This document shows positions 53,101-61,801 of a stretch of 64,000 nt of DNA, piece by piece; position 1 is the first letter of the stretch, and the number at the start of each line of letters is the position of its first letter. This stretch comes from Dyadobacter linearis (GTDB lineage: Bacteria > Bacteroidota > Bacteroidia > Cytophagales > Spirosomataceae): positions 496,001 to 560,000 of the forward strand of contig NZ_CAJRAU010000001.1 in the NCBI RefSeq assembly GCF_907165045.1. Reading direction: 5' to 3'. The translations under genes were made by a program, and so were the position numbers. Under the pieces are notes generated by a model that searched no databases, was not told the origin of the DNA, and was given only the letters and a program-made list of their open reading frames with translations.

Positions 53101-54592
53101 CGGTCACATAACGAATGCGAAGGCGCACGAAATTGCCGTGATCGGATCGGGATTTTCTGGCATGGCCGCGGCTGCGGTACTGGCGAAGGCGGGCAACAAA
53201 GTGACTGTTTTTGAGAAAAACGATACGGTCGGAGGCCGCGCGCGGTCCTTCTCCGAGCAGGGGTTTGTGTTTGATATGGGACCAAGCTGGTACTGGATGC
53301 CTGACGTGTACGAACGCTTTTTTGAGCTCTTCGGCAACTCGGTTTCTGATTTTTACGACCTGAAACAACTCGATCCCGGTTTTGCCGTGATCTTCGGCAA
53401 CTCAGAGGTCATGGATATCCCCGCCGATTTTAACGAAACGTGCGCGCTTTTTGAAAGTATAGAGCCGGGAAGCGCCGCGAAGCTTCGTAAATTCATTGAC
53501 GAAGGTGAGTTTAAATATGAGGTAGGTATGCGGGATATGGTGTACAAGCCGGGCCACTCTGTCACAGAATTTTTCAGTTTCGGGCTTTTTCAAAAAGCAT
53601 TGAAGATCCAGCTGTTCAAATCCTTTTCCGCACACGCCCGACAATATTTCCGCGACCCTCGCCTGCTTGCATTGATCGAATTTCCTGTGCTGTTCCTAGG
53701 CGCGATGCCGCGCGATACACCTGCATTATACAGCCTGATGAATTTTGCCGGGTTAAAACAGGGTACCTTCTATCCGATCGGCGGTTTCGGAAAAGTGGCG
53801 GAAGCATTTCACCAGATCGCCGAAAGTCAGGGCGTGGCGTTTCGTACCGGCCAGCAGATCGAAAAGCTGGAAGTTTCTAACGGTGCGATCCGCCAGATCC
53901 GATCCAACGGGATGCTAAAAAACGTAGATGCAGTAATAGGAAGCGCAGATTACCGGCATATTGAATCATCTTTACTCGACCCCGAATACCAGATGTACAA
54001 TGAATCGTATTGGGAAAACCGCACATTTGCACCTTCCTCTCTGCTTTTCTATCTCGGCGTAAATCGTAAAATCGACAAGCTGCGGCACCATAATCTGTTT
54101 TTCGACGAGGATTTTGAACAGCATGCCATTGAAATATATAAGGATAAGAAATGGCCTTCAAAACCACTTTTTTACGTGTGCTGCCCTTCTAAAACAGATC
54201 CTACTGTGGCGCCGGAAGGCTATGAAAACCTGTTTGTACTCATGCCGATCGCAACCGGGCTCGACGATCCCGAATCGATCCGGGAAAGTTACTTTACCTT
54301 ACTGATGGACAGGCTCGAAAAATTTGCAGGTGTGCCTGTGCGGGAGCATATTATCCTGAAAAAAACGTATTCCGTTTCTGACTTCAAGAACGATTATAAT
54401 GCATATAAAGGCAATGCATACGGTTTGGCGAACACACTGATGCAGACTGCAATTTTTAAACCCAAAATGAGAAGCACCAAGGTAAGTAACCTGTATTATG
54501 CGGGCCAGCTGACTGTACCCGGCCCCGGTGTGCCCCCTTCAATCATCTCCGGCCAGATTGCCGCCCAGGAACTTTTAAAATCCCTAAACTAG
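53090..54592 (+). CDS. crtI: Phytoene desaturase
   Basis: The 500-residue CrtI-type desaturase has a FAD dinucleotide motif IAVIGSGFSGMAAAAVLAKA and EKNDTVGGRARSF, DMGPSWYWMPD, and the C-terminal bacterial-type desaturase signature YYAGQLTVPGPGVPPSIISG. It converts phytoene to lycopene by introducing four double bonds. It overlaps the regulator gene by 11 bases and precedes crtB with a 6-base gap. Full length. Confidence 0.96.
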   Translation: MQNNGHITNAKAHEIAVIGSGFSGMAAAAVLAKAGNKVTVFEKNDTVGGRARSFSEQGFVFDMGPSWYWMPDVYERFFELFGNSVSDFYDLKQLDPGFAVIFGNSEVMDIPADFNETCALFESIEPGSAAKLRKFIDEGEFKYEVGMRDMVYKPGHSVTEFFSFGLFQKALKIQLFKSFSAHARQYFRDPRLLALIEFPVLFLGAMPRDTPALYSLMNFAGLKQGTFYPIGGFGKVAEAFHQIAESQGVAFRTGQQIEKLEVSNGAIRQIRSNGMLKNVDAVIGSADYRHIESSLLDPEYQMYNESYWENRTFAPSSLLFYLGVNRKIDKLRHHNLFFDEDFEQHAIEIYKDKKWPSKPLFYVCCPSKTDPTVAPEGYENLFVLMPIATGLDDPESIRESYFTLLMDRLEKFAGVPVREHIILKKTYSVSDFKNDYNAYKGNAYGLANTLMQTAIFKPKMRSTKVSNLYYAGQLTVPGPGVPPSIISGQIAAQELLKSLN

Positions 54593-54598
54593 GAAACC

Positions 54599-55435
54599 AT
54601 GAAAATACTGTATGACAACTTATCGGCATCGTGCAGCAAAAAGACAACACAGCTATACAGCACCTCGTTTTCGCTGGGTATCTATTTTCTCAAACCCTCA
54701 TTAAGAGCACCTATTTACGCCATTTATGGTTTTGTAAGACTGGCGGATGAAATAGTCGACAGCTTCCACGATTACGACAAGGAAGCGATGATGCAGGAAA
54801 TCCGGGTCGCGACGGTGGATGCGATCAGCAGAGGGATCAGTATCAATCCGATCCTGAACAGCTTCCAGCACGTGGTCAACAAATACCAGATAGAATGGGA
54901 GCTTATCGATACTTTTTTGAGGAGTATGGAAATGGATTTGCAGAAAAAGGAACATACGCGGGACACTTTCAGTGAATATGTGCTCGGGTCTGCCGAAGTG
55001 GTCGGGTTAATGTGCCTCCGGGTATTTGCAGAAGGGAATGATGCCATTTTCCAGGAGCTGAAACCTTATGCGATGAAACTGGGCGCGGCTTTCCAGAAAG
55101 TCAATTTCCTGCGTGACCTCAAAGCAGATTACCAGGACCTGGGCAGGACGTATTTCCCGGAAGTGAACTTCGATCATTTTTCGATAAAGGACAAGGAAAT
55201 CATTCAGGCTGAGATCCAGGAAGATTTTGACAATGCACTGATCGGTATCAAAAAACTGCCCGGCGGCGCTAGAAGAGGCGTTTATCTTGCCTATTATTAT
55301 TACAAAAAACTGTTTATACGAATAAAGGAAACGCCGGCTGAAAAAGTCATGAACGCGCGGATCAGGATCCCGGACTATGACAAGCTGGGCCTGATGTTTC
55401 GTTCACTTGTAAGGCACCAGTTTGACCTGTTGTGA
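54599..55435 (+). CDS. crtB: Phytoene synthase
   Basis: The 278-residue squalene/phytoene synthase has the first aspartate-rich motif in YAIYGFVRLADEIVDSFHD (DEIVD) and the second in NFLRDLKADYQDLGRTYFP (D-x3-D). It joins two geranylgeranyl diphosphates to phytoene. It lies between crtI and idi in the carotenoid operon. No crtE (GGPP synthase) is in the window. Confidence 0.97.
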   Translation: MKILYDNLSASCSKKTTQLYSTSFSLGIYFLKPSLRAPIYAIYGFVRLADEIVDSFHDYDKEAMMQEIRVATVDAISRGISINPILNSFQHVVNKYQIEWELIDTFLRSMEMDLQKKEHTRDTFSEYVLGSAEVVGLMCLRVFAEGNDAIFQELKPYAMKLGAAFQKVNFLRDLKADYQDLGRTYFPEVNFDHFSIKDKEIIQAEIQEDFDNALIGIKKLPGGARRGVYLAYYYYKKLFIRIKETPAEKVMNARIRIPDYDKLGLMFRSLVRHQFDLL

Positions 55436-55487
55436 CGTTCTAAATGTGTATGTCACGCGAATTATCGCCCTGAAACCCGTTAATAAT

Positions 55488-56009
55488 ATGAGTGATCAAG
55501 TAGTTCTGGTAAATGAAGAAGACGAGGCCGTGGGCCTGATGCCCAAGCTGGAAGCGCACCAGAAAGGAATGCTCCACCGCGCTTTTTCTGTTTTTATATT
55601 TAATTCAAAAGGCGAAATGCTGCTGCAACGGCGGGCTTTTGGCAAATATCATTCGGAAGGATTGTGGTCAAATACCTGTTGCAGCCACCCTTTTCCTGAC
55701 GAATCCACGCACCACGCTGCGGTACGCAGGTTGCAGGAAGAAATGGGCATTGCAACGGATCTCAATTTCCTATTTACTTTCCAATATCACGCTGCGCTAG
55801 AAAATGGCCTGACCGAAAACGAACTTGATCACGTTTTTTGGGGAGTATCAGACGAAGAGCCTTCTATCAATACAGAAGAAGTTTGTGACTATAAATATCT
55901 CAAAATGAGTGAGATCAAAGCAAATATTGACCAAAACCCGACACATTACACCGAGTGGCTCAAAATTTGCTTTAACAAGGTTTTTGACAAGATTAAGCTT
56001 AAAAAATAA
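55488..56009 (+). CDS. idi: Isopentenyl-diphosphate delta-isomerase, type I
   Basis: Start at ATG 55488 (MSDQVVLVNEEDEAVGLMPK) gives 173 residues; an ORF extension to 55422 overlaps crtB. It has the Nudix-like fold with the active-site Cys in LWSNTCCSHPF, Glu residues in RRLQEEMGIA and ENELDHVFWG, and YLKMSEIKANI. It balances IPP and DMAPP for carotenoid synthesis. It belongs to the operon. Confidence 0.96.
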   Translation: MSDQVVLVNEEDEAVGLMPKLEAHQKGMLHRAFSVFIFNSKGEMLLQRRAFGKYHSEGLWSNTCCSHPFPDESTHHAAVRRLQEEMGIATDLNFLFTFQYHAALENGLTENELDHVFWGVSDEEPSINTEEVCDYKYLKMSEIKANIDQNPTHYTEWLKICFNKVFDKIKLKK

Positions 56010-56037
56010 CCGCCCCTGACCGGGCTCAACTGATATT

Positions 56038-56511
56038 ATGCCAGTCTGGATTACGAATACATTAATTGTCACGGCGGCATTCATAGGAATGGAATGCGTC
56101 GCCTGGCTCGCCCATAAGTACTTGATGCACGGCTTTTTATGGTTTTTACACCACGATCACCACCAGCGCGACGACGGTGATTTTTTTGAGAAAAACGACT
56201 ATTTCTTCGTCATTTTCGCAACACCCGGTATTTTGTTTCTGACGATCGGACTGAACCAGGATTTTAATTATCTGTTTTGGATCGGGCTGGGCATTACCAT
56301 TTACGGTTTCACGTATTTCATCATACACGATGTATTTATCCACCAGCGGTTCCGGGTTTTCAGGAATACCGATTCGGTGTATTTGCGGGCGATCCGGCGG
56401 GCGCATAAAATGCACCACAAACATTTGGGAAAGCATGAAGGCGAATGTTTCGGAATGCTTTGGGTACCATTGAAGTATTTCAGAGAGGCGAAGAAAACGG
56501 CGGCGAGATGA
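56038..56511 (+). CDS. crtZ: Beta-carotene 3-hydroxylase
   Basis: The 157-residue membrane hydroxylase carries the three histidine clusters of the fatty acid hydroxylase family: HKYLMH, HHDHH (in LHHDHHQRD), HDVFIHQRF and AHKMHHKH. It converts beta-carotene to zeaxanthin. It overlaps the lycopene cyclase gene as ATGA (56508-56511). Intact. Confidence 0.95.
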   Translation: MPVWITNTLIVTAAFIGMECVAWLAHKYLMHGFLWFLHHDHHQRDDGDFFEKNDYFFVIFATPGILFLTIGLNQDFNYLFWIGLGITIYGFTYFIIHDVFIHQRFRVFRNTDSVYLRAIRRAHKMHHKHLGKHEGECFGMLWVPLKYFREAKKTAAR

Positions 56512-57212
56512 GTTCGTTGTATTTGTTAATAGACCTCGCATCCATTTCCGTCCCGGTTATCGCATCTTTTCACCCTAAAATTGGTCTGAGCAAGCATTGG
56601 CCGATTTTGTGGCCTGCTATCCTGATAGCTGCATTACCGTTCATCCTTTGGGACAGCTTTTTTACGCAGATCGGCGTTTGGGGATTTACACCCAAATACC
56701 TGGTGGGAGTTTACCTGCTCGGCCTACCTATTGAAGAGATATTGTTTTTCATCTGCATTCCCTACGCCTGCATTTTTACCTATTATACCTTTCGCGTTTT
56801 CCTTGGACTAGAATACAGGATCCGCGCCGAAAACTTTGTAATCTGGCTGTTCATCGTAGTTTCGGGAATTTCAGCGATCGTTTTTTACGACAGAGCATAC
56901 ACATTCTCGACCTCCATACTACTCTTTTTCTTTCTGTTATATTTAAAATTTTCAGCAAAACCCAAGTGGCTGAGCCTGTTTTTATATTCGCACATGTTCC
57001 TGCTGATTCCTTTTATCGTCGTAAATGGAATTCTCACCGGAACCGGTCTCGACGAGCCGATCGTGTGGTATAACGACGCTGAAAATGTAGGTGTGCGCTT
57101 CCTGACCATTCCTGTGGAAGATCTTTTTTACGGCATGCTTATGCTGCTTTTGAATACGTTTCTGTTTGAAAAGCTCCTTGCCAGACGCGCTGTAATAGCC
57201 CAGTTAAGTTAG
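56508..57212 (+). CDS. CrtYcd-type lycopene cyclase
   Basis: The 234-residue protein from ATG 56508 (MSSLYLLIDLASISVPVIAS) is formed by two fused lycopene cyclase domains of the heterodimeric CrtYc/CrtYd type, with repeated P-x-E-E motifs (LLGLPIEEILFF and IPVEDLFYGML) in about six helices. It cyclises lycopene to beta-carotene. Bacteroidota carry this fused form often. The end of the gene overlaps the convergent FAD oxidoreductase gene by 4 bases. Confidence 0.93.
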   Translation: MSSLYLLIDLASISVPVIASFHPKIGLSKHWPILWPAILIAALPFILWDSFFTQIGVWGFTPKYLVGVYLLGLPIEEILFFICIPYACIFTYYTFRVFLGLEYRIRAENFVIWLFIVVSGISAIVFYDRAYTFSTSILLFFFLLYLKFSAKPKWLSLFLYSHMFLLIPFIVVNGILTGTGLDEPIVWYNDAENVGVRFLTIPVEDLFYGMLMLLLNTFLFEKLLARRAVIAQLS

Positions 57213-58333
57213 AATGGTTTCCCGTGGGTAAGCGTTACGAGCTTATTGAGAAGTTTCGGGGTTTTATCTAATAGCCGCAATGCAAGATCGGTCGTCGTTT
57301 CCTTTCCAAACAGGTTTTGAAGGTAATACCCTGCTGTAATGCGTTTGCTGAATGCATTATTCCACGCCCGCTGATAATTTGTACTCAGCGATTCTCTGGA
57401 TTGTTTTTGGTGTAAATGCAGTGCGATTTCCTTCGCGAGCAAATAAGAAGCGTGCATGCCCAAACTCATTCCATTTCCACAAAGCGGCGTAATTGAACCG
57501 GCTGCGTCGCCCAGCAAAAATATCCCGTCGCTTTCGGTTGCTTTTTTTTCGAAGTTGATATTGCTGATCACGAGCGGCTGCGTATTCACAAACTCCGATT
57601 CCTGAAATATCCTTTTCAAATGAGGGTTTTTAAAAAGAATCCGTTCTTCCATCGCCCTGATATCCTTGCTGTTTTCCTGCAAATTTCGGGAAGTGGTCAG
57701 GTAGCAGAGACAATACTGGTTTCCATCGACTTTTGAAATACCGCAATACCCGTCGCGAAAATTATGCAGCTCGATCCGGTTCGCGGGGAGATCACTGTGC
57801 ACGTGGTACTTCACGCCAATGTAGTTTTGAGCAGGTTTTGTGGAAGTGTTTTTGATAAATTGCGGGGTATACTTTCCGTAACTGCCGCATACCAAACGCG
57901 CTTTGAAAGTACCCGAACTTGTGGTAACAGAATATTCTCCGCCGGTGCTCGAAACGTCGGATACCTTACAATTTTCTTTTATCAAGACCCCCTTCTGAGC
58001 AGCGATGACACTCAGCTGGTGATCCAAAGTGTAGCGGCTGATCCCAAAACCGCCCGATTGCAGCGCATGTTCCAGCATAAAGCCACGCGACGAACTGATT
58101 CCCAGCTGATTGATAAAGGGAATATTCAGAGAATCGAAAGGAAGACCCAGCCTTTTCAGAAAATCAAAGCTTTCCATCGATATATACTCGCCGCAGACCT
58201 TATTGAAAGGATATCTGTTTTTCTCAAATAAAATCACTGAAAAACCCTCATCGGCGAGTTGTATAGCCAGGCAAAGGCCCGCCAGCCCGCCACCTACTAT
58301 ACCACAATCGTACACCTCAGTCCGCGTTTCCAT
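57209..58333 (-). CDS. FAD-dependent oxidoreductase of the type III PKS operon
   Basis: The 374-residue flavoprotein begins with CGIVGGGLAGLCLAIQLADE and FEKNRYPFNKVCGEYIS, then FLLGDAAGSITPLCGNGMSL, the signature of geranylgeranyl-reductase or phenol-hydroxylase-like FAD enzymes. In type III PKS operons (for example Streptomyces srs) a flavoprotein hydroxylates the alkylresorcinol ring. Here it is the last gene of the operon, overlapping the methyltransferase by 17 bases. The exact reaction is inferred. Confidence 0.87.
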   Translation of the reverse strand: METRTEVYDCGIVGGGLAGLCLAIQLADEGFSVILFEKNRYPFNKVCGEYISMESFDFLKRLGLPFDSLNIPFINQLGISSSRGFMLEHALQSGGFGISRYTLDHQLSVIAAQKGVLIKENCKVSDVSSTGGEYSVTTSSGTFKARLVCGSYGKYTPQFIKNTSTKPAQNYIGVKYHVHSDLPANRIELHNFRDGYCGISKVDGNQYCLCYLTTSRNLQENSKDIRAMEERILFKNPHLKRIFQESEFVNTQPLVISNINFEKKATESDGIFLLGDAAGSITPLCGNGMSLGMHASYLLAKEIALHLHQKQSRESLSTNYQRAWNNAFSKRITAGYYLQNLFGKETTTDLALRLLDKTPKLLNKLVTLTHGKPF

Positions 58334-59012
58334 ATACGATCACTTCATGCCGGAATGCCCACTTATTGCGGACCGAGAAATGCCCGGCGCCAGCTTCCCG
58401 AATAATGGAGGTCCACTCTTTCTTTTTGAAACCCCTTAATACTGAAAGGGGCGCGTCGTTTTTCACCAGGTAAGATTTTGAGAAAAAACGGGTCAGGTAT
58501 TTAATAGAATAATGAGCCAAAGCATTGCGTTCGAGATCGTTAATCACAAGGATAGCCTTATTTTTCAATGCAAAACCCACTAATTCGGCCAACTCGCTAT
58601 TGCTGAGGTGATGACAAAAGAGACAGGCATGAATAATATCAACCTGCCCGATGTGTGAAAACAAGTTGCGGTAATCGTCGCAAATCAGCCTGACGTTGCT
58701 GTCTTTTAGGTTATTAGTCGCATACTCGATACATACCGGCTTGATATCAATACCACACAAATCGAGATCGAAACCCGCTTTCCGGTTCCATTCGGCGATT
58801 CTTTTGAGCGTATCTCCACCGCCGCAGCCAATATCCGCCAATTTGTAGGATTTCCCTTTCTCTAATACACTCTTCAGGGCATCGAAGGAGATCGCATAGC
58901 CTCCCAGCCAGTGATTAATAAAATCGAGTTCTTTCAGATTTTCGAAAAGGTCAGCGGCTGGAATATCATCCCGGTCAAGCAATTCCTTTTCCGCGCTCCT
59001 GACCTCAAACAT
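58317..59012 (-). CDS. Class I SAM methyltransferase of the type III PKS operon
   Basis: Start at ATG 59012 (MFEVRSAEKELLDRDDIPAA) gives 231 residues. SAM motif I is seen in KLADIGCGGGDTLKRIAEWN, then LDLCGIDIKPVCIEYA and DIIHACLFCHHLS. It would O- or C-methylate the aromatic product of the PKS. It overlaps the PKS stop codon (59005) by 8 bases and the FAD oxidoreductase start, so the three genes are one coupled operon. Confidence 0.87.
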   Translation of the reverse strand: MFEVRSAEKELLDRDDIPAADLFENLKELDFINHWLGGYAISFDALKSVLEKGKSYKLADIGCGGGDTLKRIAEWNRKAGFDLDLCGIDIKPVCIEYATNNLKDSNVRLICDDYRNLFSHIGQVDIIHACLFCHHLSNSELAELVGFALKNKAILVINDLERNALAHYSIKYLTRFFSKSYLVKNDAPLSVLRGFKKKEWTSIIREAGAGHFSVRNKWAFRHEVIVYGNAD

Positions 59013-60963
59013 ATTGTAGCTGCATTGTTTCAATGCTCAATCCCGGACCGAATGCCGCCGAGAATATCCGGTCGCCCTGATGTTCCGGCTTCGCTTTTTC
59101 CAACACTTCTTTTAATACAAACAGAACCGTCGGCGAGGACATATTGCCGTAATCCTTCAAAATCTGGTAGGTATGTGCGAGCGCGCATTTGTCAAGTCCG
59201 AGCGCAAGTGCAAAATCATCCACGATCCTCTTCCCGCCCGGATGTATCGCCCAGTGTTTGTAACCATCCACACTCAGCTTCACCGCCCGCAGCATCGGCT
59301 CGATATTCTTGCTGATCAGATCAGGCACATAGGAAGACAAATTCATAATAAAACCCGTTTCCGAGAGCCGCCACGCCATATCTGAATAACCGTTATGCAG
59401 TACCATCGAGTTGAAAGATTCAATGCTGACACTATGCAGGTATTGTTCAGAAGGCTGCGCAGTTACCAGCGCCGCCACCGATCCGTCGCCGAAAAGCAGG
59501 TTGGATAGCAGGTAGTCGTCGTTATATTGTTTTTGAAAATGAATGGTACAGAGCTCTGTGCACACTACCAGCACCTTGGCTTTTGGGGTTGTGCGACAAA
59601 TGGTATCGGCCTGTTTCAAAGCAATGATCGCCGCATTGCAGCCCATAAAATTGACACTGCTCCGCTGAATGGAAGGCGGCAGATTTAGCTCCCGCATCAG
59701 TTCCACATCCAGCCCAGGCGCAAACAAGCCCGTACATGTTACCGTGATCAAATGTGTAATTTGACCTTTTATCTGCTCAAATCCTCTGATCTTATTGACT
59801 GCCTGCAAGGAAAGTTTTGTGGCGTGTTCCTGGTAAAGCTGCATGCGGCGGCCCAGTCCGGGCTCGGGTAGCAAGTCAGCCGATTTATTAAAAAATTCGT
59901 ATTGCTCCGGTTGTTTGTCAAAATCTGCGATGACAGAATACCGTGTTTCGATCCCCGTTTTACCCGCTACTACCTTGATCTTCCTTTTGGTGATCAAATC
60001 GTCGGTCGATCCCGAATAAAATGAAGCTAATGTTTCCTGCGAATAACGATGGTCCGGAACGGCGGTCTCAATTGCTGATATATAACTCAAAGGAATCCTG
60101 TTAATAATAATTAATATGATGAAACAACTATTCATGCAGATCGCCGCCACCCAGTTCATCCGCATCGTGTTCCTGAAATTAGCCTCTCCCCTATCCTTTT
60201 TTACCAGATAAAACCAATATCCGAAGTATACGACGATCGGTAAGAAAAACACCTGGACAATGAAAAAAATCATTCCAAGTTTGTTGGTCGTAAAATACAA
60301 ATAATAAAAGCTATTGCAGAGCAAAAACATCAGCGCAGTAAACACGAATGTACCAATGTAGCCTAGCTTATAGCTCAGCGTAACGATCCCGTCTTTTAAG
60401 TCTTGCCGGTGCTGATAAACCTGCGTGAGCGGATAAGCACCCGCGATCTGAAATGAGCAGCCCAATAGCACGTACCAGTTTGCGGGACTCATTTCCAGCA
60501 CCTTTCCGGAAATGCCGACGATCGACATATAATAGGTAAACGCGCCCTGAAAAAACACGACTGTGAGAAAACCCGCGTAAGGATATTTCTTCAACCGTAT
60601 TTGCCGGGAACTGTAAGCCCGCGACGCAGCAATATATAAGATCAGACAAACTGCAAACAATGTATTTACGAAGAGAAGCGCCAATAAGATTGAGGCAGCG
60701 TCCATTAAAACGGTCAGATAAAACAAATCCTTCGTAGGCAGTGGCGGTTTTTCAAGTCCGCCAATACTTTCCTCGTCCCGGTCGACGAAACTGTTGTAAC
60801 CGTTACTAGCCGGATATACAAGCAGATGAATGATCAAAAACGCCCAGAGCGCCTGCCGATGCACCACCGTTTCTGCCTGGCTGTACGCAAACAGAAAAAG
60901 CGGCATCAAAAAGAACGAGAATGGGATTCTCAGGAGCTTAATGGTATTACCATGAATGAGCAT
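59005..60963 (-). CDS. UbiA prenyltransferase - type III polyketide synthase fusion
   Basis: The 652-residue chain joins two enzymes. Residues 1-290: UbiA family with eight or nine helices; first Asp-rich loop N57-S-F-V-D61-R-D-E-E, second loop QDLKDG near 188-193. Residues 296-652: a complete type III (chalcone synthase-like) PKS; catalytic Cys442 in NFMGCNAAI, His574 in WAIHPGGK, Asn607 in DYGNMSSP (CHS: Cys164, His303, Asn336; the 33-residue His-Asn spacing is the same). The last helix runs straight into the PKS. It would make an alkylresorcinol or alkylpyrone and prenylate it at the membrane. The first loop has Ser and Glu for two canonical Asp. No frameshift is needed for this fusion. 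Confidence 0.9.
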   Translation of the reverse strand: MLIHGNTIKLLRIPFSFFLMPLFLFAYSQAETVVHRQALWAFLIIHLLVYPASNGYNSFVDRDEESIGGLEKPPLPTKDLFYLTVLMDAASILLALLFVNTLFAVCLILYIAASRAYSSRQIRLKKYPYAGFLTVVFFQGAFTYYMSIVGISGKVLEMSPANWYVLLGCSFQIAGAYPLTQVYQHRQDLKDGIVTLSYKLGYIGTFVFTALMFLLCNSFYYLYFTTNKLGMIFFIVQVFFLPIVVYFGYWFYLVKKDRGEANFRNTMRMNWVAAICMNSCFIILIIINRIPLSYISAIETAVPDHRYSQETLASFYSGSTDDLITKRKIKVVAGKTGIETRYSVIADFDKQPEQYEFFNKSADLLPEPGLGRRMQLYQEHATKLSLQAVNKIRGFEQIKGQITHLITVTCTGLFAPGLDVELMRELNLPPSIQRSSVNFMGCNAAIIALKQADTICRTTPKAKVLVVCTELCTIHFQKQYNDDYLLSNLLFGDGSVAALVTAQPSEQYLHSVSIESFNSMVLHNGYSDMAWRLSETGFIMNLSSYVPDLISKNIEPMLRAVKLSVDGYKHWAIHPGGKRIVDDFALALGLDKCALAHTYQILKDYGNMSSPTVLFVLKEVLEKAKPEHQGDRIFSAAFGPGLSIETMQLQYV

Positions 60964-61039
60964 GGCCTAATTTAGTAAGAAAACGAGGTTCTAGATAGCG
61001 AGGAGAAATTTTTAGAAAACTATTCGGAAATTAGAAAAC

Positions 61040-61079
61040 AAAAGCCCCACAGAGAACTCCTTCTCTGTGGGGCTTTTGA
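61040..61079 (-). terminator. Strong terminator after the lipoprotein gene
   Basis: CAAAAGCCCCACAGAGAA (61040-61057) and its exact reverse complement (61062-61079) form an 18-bp stem with a four-base loop, followed by T-rich sequence on the minus strand. It lies 15 bases past the stop of the lipoprotein gene and upstream of the PKS operon start. Confidence 0.9.
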
Positions 61080-61093
61080 CAGCTCGAAATAGG

Positions 61094-61528
61094 TTATTGC
61101 GGCGTAAGGTTGCCCTCCTTCACTTCGCCAAAGATAGTATTGCCATTAGCAAGCTTCGCGTAAGCTCTGTAAAAAATGGATTCGGCATCGGTCTGAAGAT
61201 CGATCTTTTTAGACTTTATATCCAGTGAAGCAGGCAATGCAAAAATTTCTTTATCATCCGATTCAGTAGGAACGATATCATTTGCACCAAACTGCACAAC
61301 TTTGTACAGTGTGCCATACTCAGTAACCGCTACCTGACCCAGTTTATTGAACTTGACTTTAAAAGTCACATTATTACTACCCACATTCAATTCTAAAGTC
61401 TGTATCTCCGGAAGTTCGGGGGTGTTTGGCACCACATGATCTGCGCAGGAGAAAGCCATTAAAAAGATCGATAGAAATAGGCAAAGTGAGAGACTTGTAG
61501 TCTTAATTGTCCAGTTTTTGTTTTTCAT
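61094..61528 (-). CDS. Small lipoprotein of unknown function
   Basis: Translation from ATG 61528 (MKNKNWTIKTTSLSLCLFLS) gives 144 residues (an ATG ten codons upstream is less likely). The signal peptide ends in a lipobox (LMAFSC-A, Cys near residue 30), then a beta-rich extracytoplasmic domain with LELNVGSNNVTFKVKFNKLG. It is probably outer-membrane anchored. No family was recognised. A terminator follows. Confidence 0.75.
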   Translation of the reverse strand: MKNKNWTIKTTSLSLCLFLSIFLMAFSCADHVVPNTPELPEIQTLELNVGSNNVTFKVKFNKLGQVAVTEYGTLYKVVQFGANDIVPTESDDKEIFALPASLDIKSKKIDLQTDAESIFYRAYAKLANGNTIFGEVKEGNLTPQ

Positions 61529-61756
61529 AACAGTGATTTTATTTACGTTTTCCGGCAATTTATATCAATGCATTACGAAGGTAGAAGCCTGGCTCGTTTG
61601 TAATTATCCTCCGGCAAATAGTGGATTATTTATCGGATATTTTCCTGGGAAGTCCCCAAGTGATCCGTTTCAACAGAACCATCAGTCGAAAATCACATGG
61701 TTCAGAACTATCAGCGAAATACATCTGTAAATACAGTACTTTATACAGAAAGTTAA

Positions 61757-61779
61757 TACATTTGCTGAACAATATTCAG
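61757..61779 (+). promoter_or_regulatory. -7 element and candidate operator of the Lrp/AsnC regulator
   Basis: TACATTTG (61757-61764) fits TAnnTTTG. Directly after it CTGAA-CAATA-TTCAG (61765-61779) is a 15-bp palindrome, well placed for autorepression. No good -33 box was found. Confidence 0.45.
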
Positions 61780-61801
61780 ACAAACACAATATTGAGCGAA
61801 T

